From: Vespa crabro
Lineage: Eukaryota > Arthropoda > Insecta > Hymenoptera > Vespidae
Assembly: GCF_910589235.1 (NCBI RefSeq)
Contig: NC_060957.1
Span: 682,001 to 746,000 of the forward strand
Direction: 5' to 3'
DNA length: 64,000 bases
A program made the translations under genes and the position numbers. Numbering within the stretch: position 1 is the stretch's first letter; each line of letters opens with the position of its first letter. Under the pieces are notes generated by a model. That model searched no databases. It saw nothing but the letters and a program-made list of their open reading frames with translations, and was not told the origin of the DNA. Of this stretch, positions 53,370 through 64,000 are shown piece after piece.

Positions 53370-53622
53370 AGTCCCTAATATTTCACGATAAGTTCTTTTA
53401 AATCCAATCCTGCTATTATTGGTGGTTGGTAATTCGATCAATAAATAACGTCCCGATAGAATAAATGTTCGTGCGAATGAATTAAACTATTACATTTGTT
53501 CATGGATCAATACATACCCGCGATAAACGTTTACGTTTGGCTCATCCGATCCCATCCTCTGATTTACTATTTATATGCTTGTGATCAAAATCTAGTGTTT
53601 TGGCATACTTCAATGTATATAC

Positions 53623-53671
<49 letters not shown>

Positions 53672-54298
53672 GAAAGAGTTTTTGATCAAGAATTTAATTA
53701 ATAACATGTAATTAGTGTACGCAACGTTAATATCCTTATATTTATTACTATTCCTAGTTTAATAGTACAACAATACAATAATGGGGTTCATACATTTCTA
53801 TCAATATACAGAGAGAGAGAGAGAGGAAGAATTTTGATTCATCAAAAACAAACTATTGCCAGTGATTTGATACTTTTGTGCCACTGCATTGTATCTTTAT
53901 TCATTTTCGTTCTTTTTTCTTTTTTTTTTTTTAGTGTCTCTTTCTTTCTTTTTTCTATACATGCAACAACATATATCAAATGAATCTGTATGGATGATGG
54001 TATGTATAGAAGGCCACAATCTATGCGGTAACAACGTGCAACGTTTAAAATAAAAATGGTACCGTCCTGTTTGTATATCCCTTTTTAGCATTCTTTTTTT
54101 ACTTCTTCCTCTCTTTTCCTCTCTTTCATTTTCTCTTCTTTTTTTTTCTTCTTTTTTTTTCCCTGCTAAATCAATAGTCTCACGATTGTCACACGAATTC
54201 ACGCAAAGATAGAATTTATATTTGCTCCGATATGTTATTGATAAATTATCGTTGAATTTAATTTCTTTTTGTTGCTTCAGTTATTCATTTATTTTGAA
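51977..54298. other. Non-coding stretch, no gene seen
   Basis: A GC-richer block at 52270-52500 carries two inverted POU octamers. A-rich tracts lie at about 52786-52835 and 53176-53210, and GA microsatellites at 53336-53368, 53624-53676 and 53811-53824. Confidence 0.55.
52290..52410. promoter_or_regulatory. Candidate POU-factor element (two inverted octamers)
   Basis: ATTTGCAT at 52298-52305 and ATGCAAAT at 52392-52399 are perfect octamers in opposite orientation, 94 bases apart, in a GC-richer repeat-free block. The octamer occurs elsewhere in the window at roughly chance frequency, so the pairing is the only notable point. Confidence 0.25.
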
Positions 54299-55091
54299 AA
54301 AATAAGAAAGAAATAAATGAATGTATGAAAGCAAGAAAGAAAGCAAGAAAGAAAGAAAGAATGAAAGAATGAATGAAAGAATGAATGAAAGAATGAATGA
54401 AAGAATGAATGAATGAAAGCAAGAAAGAAAGCAAGAAAGAAAGAAAGAAAGAAAGAAAGAATGAAAGAATGAATGAAAGCAAGAAAAAAAGAAAGAATAA
54501 ATGAAAGCAAGAAAGAAAAAAAGAATAAATGAAAGCTAGAAAGAATGAATGAAAGCAAAAAAGAAATAAATGAATGAATGAAAGCAAGAAAGAAAGAAAG
54601 AATAAAAGAATGAAAGAATGAAAGAATAAATGAAAGAATGAATGAATGAAAGCAAGAAAGAAAGAAAGAATAAATGAAAGCAAGAAAGAAAGAAAAAATG
54701 AATGAAAGCAAGAAAGAAAGAAAGAATGAATGAAAGCAAGAAAGAAAGAAAGAATGAGTGAAAGCAAGAAAAAAAGAAAGAATGAGTGAAAGCAAGAAAG
54801 AAAGAAAGAATAAATGGAAGCAGGAAAGAAAGAAAGAATAAATGAAAGAATGAAAGAATGAAAGAATGAAAGAATAAATGAAAGAAGGAATGAAAGAATG
54901 AATGAATGAAAGAATGAAAGAATGAAAGAATAAAGAATGAATTAATTAATGAAAGAATGAATGAATGAAAGAATGAAAGAATGAAATAATTAATGAAAGA
55001 ATGAATGAATGAAAGAATGAATGAAAGAATGAAAGAATGAATTAATTAATGAAAGAATGAATGAATGAAAGAATGAATGAAAGAATGAATG
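54299..55091. repeat. Long (GAAA)n/(GAAT)n tetranucleotide array
   Basis: About 0.8 kb of almost uninterrupted 4-base periodicity mixes GAAA, GAAT, GCAA and TAAA units. A recurrent longer unit (GAAAGCAAGAAAGAAAGAAA plus GAAT copies) dominates 54299-54850, and GAATGAAT-rich units dominate 54850-55091. It is purine-rich on the plus strand throughout. The minus-strand Phe/Leu/Ser/His frames across it are artefacts of the period. Confidence 0.9.
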
Positions 55092-55624
55092 ACATCGATA
55101 TAGAAAAAAAGAAAAGAAAACAAGATCAAACGCATTAATTTCTTTCCTCCTGCATTGCACATATTGTTGAACATTTTTTCCTCTATCATAAATCATTAAT
55201 GGAGCACGATAATCATGTTATTCGAATAAAATAGTGTAAAATTTTCAATAGGTTTCATTCGTTCGAAGTATGCCTACATATATTGAATGTTCCCTTTATT
55301 CATCGAGTAAATACGCTACATCGAGTATATGTTAAAAGTGATTTTTATGAGAAAAATTTGGTAAAGCTTTGCCCGAACTAAAGCTGAGTTTATTTACCGA
55401 GAAAAAAAGTGAGACAAAGAAGAAATATAGAATCGATTCGCCGGATCAATAGATATGAAGAATAATCGTTGAGAGAAACAAAATGTAATCCTCCGGCCCA
55501 GTTTATTTGTATCTACTATTTTTAATTATTTCTCTTCATAGTATCGCGCCGGATCGGTACTAGTTTATACTATCACGGTATATCTATCAATCAAATTCGT
55601 TATCTTGCTTTCTTCTTTCATTCT

Positions 55625-55671
<47 letters not shown>

Positions 55672-57257
55672 GCTTCTTTTTTCTTCCTTGCATTCTCTTT
55701 TTCTCAACGGCCGCGCTTTCTGCAAAATCCCCATGCACGGGACTAGAGTAAAATGGATGCGTTTAGATACGTAGGTAGGCGAACTGGAGCCCGTGCCCTG
55801 CGTATCTGCAATAACAGGATCATGGGCTTATGGCGGGAGCTCAGGGGGTACGATCAATTATTGTTCGCTTCCTATCTACGTCACGCCGGCGTGGAGCATC
55901 GGCCGACCAACAACAGAAGCATTCTGAGCTGCACCTACTCGTACAATTCCCGCTGATGCCAGCGAATCAACTAACTACGTGCATAATATAATGCTGATCG
56001 TGTCAAAAGAAAGAGAAGGGAGGAGAAATAGGGAAAGCTGTTTGACGTGTTAATTGGTAATTTTTAGACATTATGAATCTCGTGCTTGATATTAAGAAAA
56101 CTCTGACGAAGAATTAAATTACATTGAGTAAATTAGAATCGTTAATGTTAACATTAGACAGAAGAATTATGAAATCCCTTATTATTAATTTTTTTTTATT
56201 CTCGATAAAGATTAATAAATTTTTACCAAACGATCCGTATGTTGTTCCTTTTTTTTTTCGAAAAATATTTTTTATAACGCTTACAACAGTGTAAATATCG
56301 ATGGACGGTCGCGACGACGTTGGCGACAATAGCGCGGATTATCGTACGTGAAATGCTCTATAGACCGATCAGGATTGGTTGGTCAACTATATCGTCGTGT
56401 GGCTAGGCCGCTTATCTCCGTACTGTGGCATGCTAATCAACGAGAGACTACGCCTACACATATATGGGCCAAACGTGTTCGGACAGTTATCTCGATTTGT
56501 CCAAATAATCCCTGAACAAATCGCCATGGCGGCGATTAACTTCCACTTCGTTTATATTCTGCGGTGCTTGCGTGGCTTGCTCTCGATTACACGTTCCCTC
56601 CTTTCTTCTAAACTTAATACGACCATTCGGAGTACCGTTGCTCAGATAGAGGAAAACTTGTTTCATGAGATTCGCAACTTCAAAACAATCGAATATATCT
56701 TGAGAAATAAATTTGTAACACAAACGATTTCATTAAATAGAAAAAAGAAAGAAAGAAAAATTTCATTAAGTATTATACATATGAGATATATCCAAAGCCG
56801 TATTTAAATATTAAAAACTGAGATTATCCTTAATATATACTTAAAAGTTGATATGTTTCAAAATAATACTAACAAAATTTAGGATCATTTTGTAACTAAA
56901 ATTGATTAACGAGATAACTGAGATAACATCTTAATCGTCAGAGAGTTATAATATCTTCAAGATAATCTCGTAAATCGGTATATCGATTCGTAGAAGATTA
57001 TTGTAGAATAAAAACTGAACAAACATTTCTAACAGATTTATCCTTAATTTTGCATCTTTAATAAATACAAAAATATCTATAAGTACTTTTTTAATAAGTA
57101 AAAAAGAAAAAAATTTGGAAGGAACCTTTCGAAAAGGATTCGAATAATTTTCGAATAGGTTTGCGAAGCAAGTCGAATCTTTTCTCCGAATGGCATCTCT
57201 TTCCTTTCGCGGAAATGAATAGCGAGTTAGCAGGAAGTCGAGATGGAAAGAGGAAAA
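55092..57257. other. Non-coding stretch, no gene seen
   Basis: It includes CT at 55621-55671. The 142-codon frame at 56379-56807 starts from TTG and its carboxyl half is AT-rich; no family is recognised. Confidence 0.5.
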
Positions 57258-57306
<49 letters not shown>

Positions 57307-57307
57307 T
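57258..57307. repeat. (TCG)n trinucleotide repeat
   Basis: About 16 perfect TCG/CGT copies, the longest CpG-containing triplet run in the window. It gives poly-Arg in a minus-strand shadow frame. Confidence 0.9.
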
Positions 57308-57427
57308 GGGTGACAAGGTGCGGCAGTTGGTTGTTGTGGCTGACACCTCGTTTCCAGTTTCCGGCGAAAGGAGGGGAAAAGAATGGAAAAGGAGTGAATG
57401 TTTTATTTAGAAGAAGATAGAAAAAGA

Positions 57428-57429
<2 letters not shown>

Positions 57430-57463
<34 letters not shown>

Positions 57464-57488
57464 ATATATATATATATATATACATACA
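57430..57488. repeat. Compound (GA)n-(TA)n repeat
   Basis: GA at about 57430-57463, then TA at about 57465-57482. Confidence 0.85.
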
Positions 57489-59154
57489 TATAGAAGCAGA
57501 AGAAAACGAACTCTTCCATCCTCCTAAAGCACAAATTCTAAATGTCTTTTGTCTCGTGCAGTGCTCTGATTATGCGTCAGTCGCTTAGCAGGAGACGATC
57601 GAAAAGAAAAATAAGAATAAACATAACGAACTATCACGGAAGAATTTAAGACGCAACAACGTAATTTTAGAAGAAGAGAGAGAGAGAGAGAAAGAGAGAT
57701 ATCTCGTGCACGCGACGGTAGTACGAGCGTTCAAGTTCAGAAGCTCAAGAGAAGGAGGGTGAAGGTGAAGGAGGTAAAAAAAGGGTAAAAGAAGGTGGGA
57801 AGAAGGGAATAATATCGTCCCAAGACGAGATCCTTCCGGTAAACTCCCTCGTGGCGCATCTCCCTCCGCTTTTCTTGAAACGAAGAGAAAATTGGAAGAG
57901 ACCGGAGGCGACTGATTCCACGTTGGTACTGGTACTGGTACAGGTACTGGTGGTGGTGGTAGTGCTGGTAGTGATGGTGGTAGAGATTGTTGAAAGAGAG
58001 GTGCCATGGAAGAGAAGGAGAATGAGAGGAAGATGGTGGGAAAGCGGGGAACTCAACTGCAACCCTCTCCGCGTTCCCGGCTACTACCCTGTCTGCTATA
58101 CCGGCAACTCCCTCGAGAGACGACGCGGCGGCTTCTTCGATGTGCCGGGAGAAGGCGGCGGCCTCGCGAATGAAATTTCATTTCGGGAGCGCCGTAATCC
58201 CGGAATTGTTACTTGACTTCGTTCACAGAACGAGAGCATGAAGGGGATCTCCTCTAAATTCGCCCTGTAATCGGTGAGATCACCTTTCCCCTTCTTTTTC
58301 TCTCTTTCTCTGTCTCTCTCTCTCTCTCTCAAACCATCCACAGTCTTCTACTCTCTTCTCGACTCTTTAGCGGAACACGAATTCCTTATTGTCCGGTACA
58401 CCTGCGTTTTCGATTGGCTCAGAGATATCAAATGAAAATACGAGAAGAAGAACCCTCGTAAAAGTTTAAAGGAGGATCTCGGTGTTTTAACGATCGACTC
58501 GATCGACGTAATCTACAAAGGGGAATCTAAAGTATCGTTCCTTTCGAATAAGTAAGCTACGTTATGTGTCCTTAGCGTATACAAATTAAAACGCGATTTA
58601 ATCGTACTACTTTGTACCGAATTTAATTTTGAAATTAAAACTATTTCTTTTTCTTAATTATAAACTCATTTATTTCTTTATTAAATCTTAATTTAAAATA
58701 AAATGGAAAAATCAACATATGTATTTGAACGATAGTTAGAAAATAATTTTGGAAAATCTTTTATTATCATTTCGGAACTAGGATAATTATGATTTGTTTT
58801 TAACGAAAGATAATGCGAAAAGATGATACTCGTTCGATGTCATTGATTCATATCGTACGATTATTAATCATATAACGAGGAAGAATTATTATTATCGGTT
58901 GGAACGCCTTCGGGAAACTTGGAATTTCGTGGTAGGTACTCGAGAACATTCGCGAAGGAAATTTCCTTTCTTCGTTCAATCGCTTATAACTATCGGACCA
59001 TATCCTCAACCGAGCAATCTCACTCCGGTAACCCAATTTTCGGTAAGAGATTAATCGTATAATTCACAGCCGGTCGACGTTGGAGACGGCGACCGATAGC
59101 GGCACCGTCCGTAAATGCGGGCCAAATGGTATTATACCCAGATTCATATGAAAT

Positions 59155-59155
<1 letters not shown>

Positions 59156-59196
<41 letters not shown>

Positions 59197-59228
59197 AGAG
59201 GGAGGGAGGGAGAGAGAGAGGGAGAGAG
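59156..59228. repeat. (GA)n/(GGGA)n microsatellite
   Basis: GA run changing to GGGA-containing units. Confidence 0.9.
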
Positions 59229-60456
59229 AATCGGCCTTTCCTACGATTTCGATCGCTTGAAAAGACGAGATCCGAAGGATGAATCGAGCAAAGCACAAAA
59301 GTTAACTCCCAGAGTCTTCCTCGATGAGCGTTAATTAATCATTCGTATCTAAAATTTATGAGATCGATCCGATGTTACTATTCTCATTGCTAGTGGTGAA
59401 GGAGGATCTAATCCCTTCAGGATTGATTACAACCCTCGAGGTTATCGCTTTCTCAACAAGCGATATATCGAATCCTCGTGGGAAGTCTCGTAACATTATC
59501 GGATTAATTTTTTATATTTTTCTCTTAATCATCTTATCGAGATATCTTAGCATTATTAACGTTAACTGTAAAAATTTCATTGGATAACAAAGATATTAAT
59601 ATGGTCGCTGTCAATTAGTAAAGACTTTTATACGATGATATAAAATTTATTCGTGTCTTCAATGAATTGAAAGAATCAGATTAAACTTTATCTTGATGTC
59701 AGATTGTTAGAGTTGCAATAAAAAGAAGAAATATCATATATAAAGACAGATAGAACACACCATTTGAGGGGAGAGGGAAAAAGAGAGAGAGAGAGAGAGA
59801 GAGTTTAGAGCTTGCGACTAGATGACTTGTCAACCTACAAGAAAATTGGGTTTTACAAACTTGTTTCGAGAAAAGAATTGGAGGGAATTGTGGACGAGGG
59901 ACGAGTATCAGAAGGCAGGTAAGAAACAAGGTAGGTAGAAAGTGGAAACGAAGGGCATAGAAAAGGAAAGAGAAGAGACCAGACGAGACGTATATAAGAA
60001 AGTGGATAGGAAAGGAGGGGGTTGGATTTTCGCGTAGGAAAAGAGTACGAGTACGATAAGGACGAAAGGAAATGGGGAGGAAGGGTGGTCCCCTATTCCT
60101 TATACGCGAAAGAGAAGCAATGGGGAGAAGAGGTACGGCCTGAAACCGGCTTGAAGCGATGCAAAGTCGTAGAAGCCTCTGTAGAAGACACCCTTGGTCC
60201 TCTTTCTCCCGATTCCTTCCATCCCTTCTCCTCCGTCTTCACCTCCACCTACTCTAGCACCCAACCTACTCCTTACTCCTTACAAAGAGAGACGCAAATT
60301 GCCTCGGAACTTAGTTTCGTTGGATATAAAGGACTTTCCGATTACGTTACCCGTACTCCGTGATTGATCTGAGATGACGACTGTGAAAGTAACTCGACGT
60401 GACCTCCTTCCCCTCCCACACCTCTCCATTTCGATTCTTCTTTCAGAAGGATTCAC

Positions 60457-60495
<39 letters not shown>

Positions 60496-61461
60496 TCGCG
60501 TAGTACCTATTCTCGTTTCACTTCCAAGGACACACGCATAGACTTAGGCAAGAGCCACGGGATTATCCGGTGTCTCCGATTCTTCTTACGAACCTATAGG
60601 TATCTCTTCGATGGCACCCAAGAAGGCAAAAAAAGGGACATAGAACATCCTCCAGGTCCAATCGATTTTCCAAATTTTCCAAACTATACGTCAGGGTAGG
60701 AAAGAAGGGTCATGTAGAGACGATAGTCAAACTCATGTTACTCGATTTGGAAAACTCTGGACATTGGTAGCCCGTTAAGCTCCTCATCGTCGTTGACACG
60801 CGTCGTCGATAAAAAGAAGTCGCATATGTCACGTTCGGACATTTATTTAAATAAGCTCTGCAAACGTCGAGTCTCGCGAACTACGGTGGAGTTATTCAAA
60901 CAGAGATAATTCGGTTGGACGGAGGAAGTAGTCAAATCACGAGGGTCAACGATTTCACTAAGAAGGTCCTTCGGCCAAGCCCGACGTCGATGGACGTCGA
61001 TTGGCCGTTTTGTTGAGAAAAAGAAGGATAGAGTGAGAAAGACATGGGGGAGAGAAAAAGAGAGACCCTTGGGGCTCACGACGACATACGTTTATACTGT
61101 TTCCATATGGAGTATCGACCAGTAAAAGCAGGCTTTACGCAAAGGTGCCGGCAGATAAGCTCAATTCCTGCTTGGACCTTTTTACCCTTATCCCTTTTTC
61201 TCGCCTAATATAACGATAAAACAAGAAAAGTTTCCCCGGGTACCGAGGCCAACAAAAATTACTCATCCTGGCGAGTGTGATTTTTTCGGATTTCACGCTT
61301 CAAGAGGAAGCGTGCCGGTGTCGCGCGGAATTGCTTTCCGCTTCGTTGACCAGACTATGCTCGGTACGCTCTCGATGATAATAAATACGAAGGATCATCT
61401 TATTCGTGACGCGTGAATATTGAGAAGAAAAGCGGAACGATCAACTTGGCAGAGCGCATTT

Positions 61462-61508
<47 letters not shown>

Positions 61509-62443
61509 ATTGTTTTTTCTGAACCACACTGTCTACGTCGATAAACTTGATAATAGAAAAAGCTTTCTCGTCTACCGTGAAAACATCGAACATCATAACA
61601 ATTTTTTTTTACCTTTTTCGGTCCTTAACAAAATATAAGAAAAGTACTCTCAAATGGTATACCTTTTTCGATCGTCCTTGAAAATGAAACTAACTATGGT
61701 AACACAATCTTCTCTGTTAAATTATGACGAATATTAGTTATCTGATCGTCATTATTTATAGAGAGCGAAATATCGAATGATTCAATATCAAGATCATTCC
61801 TCTTTGATTTGTACTATCTATTGATGCGAAAGGTACACATGGAAACGATTATATGCGTTCGATAACGAGTCAGTCGAGTGACCACGCCAGCCAGTTGGGC
61901 TAGAGTGAGTTTTCGAATTTTCCAGCTGATCGCGTCGATCCAAGGGTCGTTTGCGATAGTATTTTCTTTCCCCTTTCACTTTGTCTCTTTCTCTCTTACG
62001 TGTATGTATACTCGTCGTTTATTTCAATTTGTGTTTAGACGTTCAACCATATTTTTGGACTGTTGCAGAATAGAATAGAATGGTGACACAGAAAGTACGT
62101 GAGAGAGAAAAAGAGAGAGAGAGAGAGAGTAAATTGGGTGGGAAAGGAAAATCGAGGAAAAAATTCCTACCGAATGAAATATTCCCTGAGGCCAATTGTG
62201 AGTTTGGACGTTTTCCGGTTGATCGGTCTTTATACCGTGAGCGTCGATCCGCAAACTTCCATCCTCTTTTTTTCCACACTCGGTCCAAGCTTAGCAATTC
62301 TCTCACAAACTCTGATATCTCGTCTTATCGAAGACTTATGTACATCGACTTACGAGGAATTACGAGGGGCTTCTTACGTCCTACACGATCATTCTCGTTT
62401 ATTCTGTTTTCTTTTTTTTTTTTTTTCTTTTTTTATTTCCATT

Positions 62444-62447
<4 letters not shown>

Positions 62448-62484
<37 letters not shown>
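62448..62484. repeat. (CA)n microsatellite
   Basis: About 17 CA copies beside a poly(T) at about 62412-62426. Confidence 0.9.
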
Positions 62485-62796
62485 CGTATCGCAGTACCGT
62501 AATCCTTCACATTTGTTCGTAAAACGAAAAATAAATCAAATATACGAGATCCCTGACCGTCTCTTTTTCCTCCCATCCTTTCTTTCTAATAATGTGAGCG
62601 ATTTTCGATAGTCCAGGAAGTTATTGAAGCTTTTAAAATTATTAAATTGTATAGAAACTTGTGGCTTCGTGAAATTTATCGTATAACCTCACCTACATCG
62701 TTTGTCGATCTTCGTTTCTATCTTCGATGAATGGCGACACAGACAAGGGCGTTACTAAAGAGAAATAAAAATAAAGAGAAAGAAAAAGGAGAAAAA

Positions 62797-62798
<2 letters not shown>

Positions 62799-62842
<44 letters not shown>

Positions 62843-62995
62843 GAGATAAAAACGGAGGTTGGATAGATGCGTACGTGGGTAACCGAAGGGAATCCCAGTT
62901 GCGAAGTTAAGAGAACAATACGTACGTCGTTACAATAACGCTTTGGTGACACGGTGAGTTGCCGATGGACTTGTCCGTCGGTAGGATATGTGCAC

Positions 62996-63036
<41 letters not shown>

Positions 63037-63250
63037 TCTCTCTTTGGGTATAGGAGAATCCGTATGTTCTCGTGGATATTTTGGGCTTCAGGTTTGGGAC
63101 GTGCACAATACGAAATACGTTCCTGACGCCGTCTCCCTTCAACTCTTCTATCTCTTTTCACTGTCTGCGTATATACACGTATTCACATATACCTGTCTAT
63201 CCCCTCCCCTCTCTCTTTCTCTCTCTCTCTCTCTCTCTGTCTGTCTGTCT
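62799..63250. repeat. GA tract followed by two CT tracts
   Basis: GA at 62799-62838, CT at 62997-63045 and CT/CTGT at about 63208-63250. The first and second are inverted with respect to each other. Confidence 0.85.
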
Positions 63251-64000
63251 CTCGAGCACGCGCGCGCCAATCTTTTACTGATAATGCTATCATGAGACTA
63301 TTGTCGTGCTTCGATGTCTCTGGACTTAGTAGAAAATTCCCGGCGGATCATTTCGTCGGGATGAAAAGGAAAAGATTGACGCTGTAAAAAGACCGACGGG
63401 ATAGCGGGGAACAGATAAAGAAGAATGAAATTCCATGCGAGTAGAGGTTTCGTAGCGTGGTACGAACTTTTCATCGGGAGAGCTAGTCTCTCGATAATTC
63501 CCCTTTCTTTTGAGATAATCGAGGTATGGGGGTTATAAGCGGGACTAGAATAGAAACGAGTATTCTCTACTTTTTCGATCGGTCCATTCATGACAATTTA
63601 TCCAGATTTAATCGCTTGGAAAGATATTGACCGTTCTGTTAAGAGTCTATGGAGTTGAAAATCATTGATAACACACATTCATGTCCGATCTTTTATTATT
63701 ATATATATGCGTTTTGACAATTTTTACACGAAAACTTCTCTTTACCATATTAATCAATTATTTTCTTTTATTCGAAACATTAAATTTAATATAGATTCAT
63801 AAATGTTTATTAAAGTATACCGAACGTCTATTAAAGAATTTCATTGGGAAAATTTGTATGAGGTATTATCAAATCTGTTTATTCTCTTTTTATCTTCTAA
63901 TCTGTTACTTATCCTCTTCTCAATTTCAACCTATATTTTTGCAAAGAAAAAGTATCGTTCTCAGTCACATGTTTTATAGCTTTCACCCTCTTATAGGTTC
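63251..64000. other. Non-coding stretch, no gene seen
   Basis: Unique DNA becoming AT-rich after 63600. I see no repeat or gene signal. Confidence 0.55.

Larger units (their letters stand above)
57489..62796. other. Non-coding stretch, no gene seen
   Basis: GGTACT/GGTGGT repeats at about 57920-57984, GA at 57670-57698 and 59156-59228, CT at 58303-58330, (CTTT)n at 60461-60496, CT at 61459-61508 and (CA)n at 62448-62484. The 113-codon frame at 60022-60363 begins at TTG, has balanced composition but no motif, and is left unassigned. Confidence 0.5.

Noticed and set aside
54285..54795. Two overlapping minus frames of 160-168 codons rich in Phe, Leu, Ser and His
   Set aside because: Direct translation of the GAAA/GAAT array in different frames.
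56379..56807. 142-codon plus frame
   Set aside because: Begins at TTG, no recognisable domain, and its second half is AT-rich and lysine-rich. No convincing splice context.
57258..57307. Poly-Arg or poly-Ser/Arg coding repeat
   Set aside because: The TCG array lies in a minus frame that also translates TA and GA microsatellites, so it is a plain triplet repeat.
60022..60363. 113-codon frame of balanced composition
   Set aside because: Starts at TTG, no domain seen, and flanked by purine-rich low-complexity DNA. A possible exon cannot be excluded without transcripts.

Overview
The window looks like nuclear DNA of an insect, most likely a hymenopteran (perhaps an aculeate such as a social wasp). 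It is AT-rich but not depleted in CpG (TCG and CGA words are frequent). It is saturated with (GA)n/(CT)n microsatellites and homopolymer A/T tracts. The two supportable genes have short GT-AG introns, TATA boxes and AATAAA signals. The order and family are inferred from composition only; no marker gene settles the species.

Layout. Bases 1-38,660 are a gene desert: non-repetitive AT-rich DNA broken every few hundred bases by simple repeats. Almost every longer open frame there is a translation of a CT/GA or homopolymer tract. At 38,664-42,797 lies one compact locus of two divergently transcribed, secreted, low-complexity protein genes. The minus-strand gene (CDS 40850-38835, two exons) encodes a 640-residue Gly/Ala-dominated protein. 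It has long alternating Gly-Ala blocks separated by Ser/Glu/Gln/Pro spacers, each carrying one Cys, and a Cys-x-Cys-x-Cys end. The plus-strand gene (CDS 41506-42596, two exons) encodes a 327-residue protein with a textbook signal peptide, a furin-type site, a His/Pro-rich middle and a long Ser/Thr/Glu mucin- or sericin-like tail. Only about 655 bases separate the two start codons, and each side has a TATA box at about the right distance. From 42,800 to 64,000 the desert resumes. It contains a decayed Tc1/mariner-type transposase N-terminus near 51,797-51,976, an unusually long (about 0.8 kb) GAAA/GAAT tetranucleotide array at 54,299-55,091, and more microsatellites.

How the genes may work together. 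The pair reads like a minimal secreted-fibre kit: a (Gly-Ala)n beta-sheet-prone, fibroin-like protein next to a Ser/Thr-rich, probably O-glycosylated, sericin- or mucin-like coat or glue protein, sharing one bidirectional upstream region. This is an inference from architecture. Known aculeate hymenopteran silks are coiled-coil fibroins, so a Gly-Ala repeat protein here would be a different kind of material. I see no rRNA, tRNA, recognised miRNA or CRISPR array.
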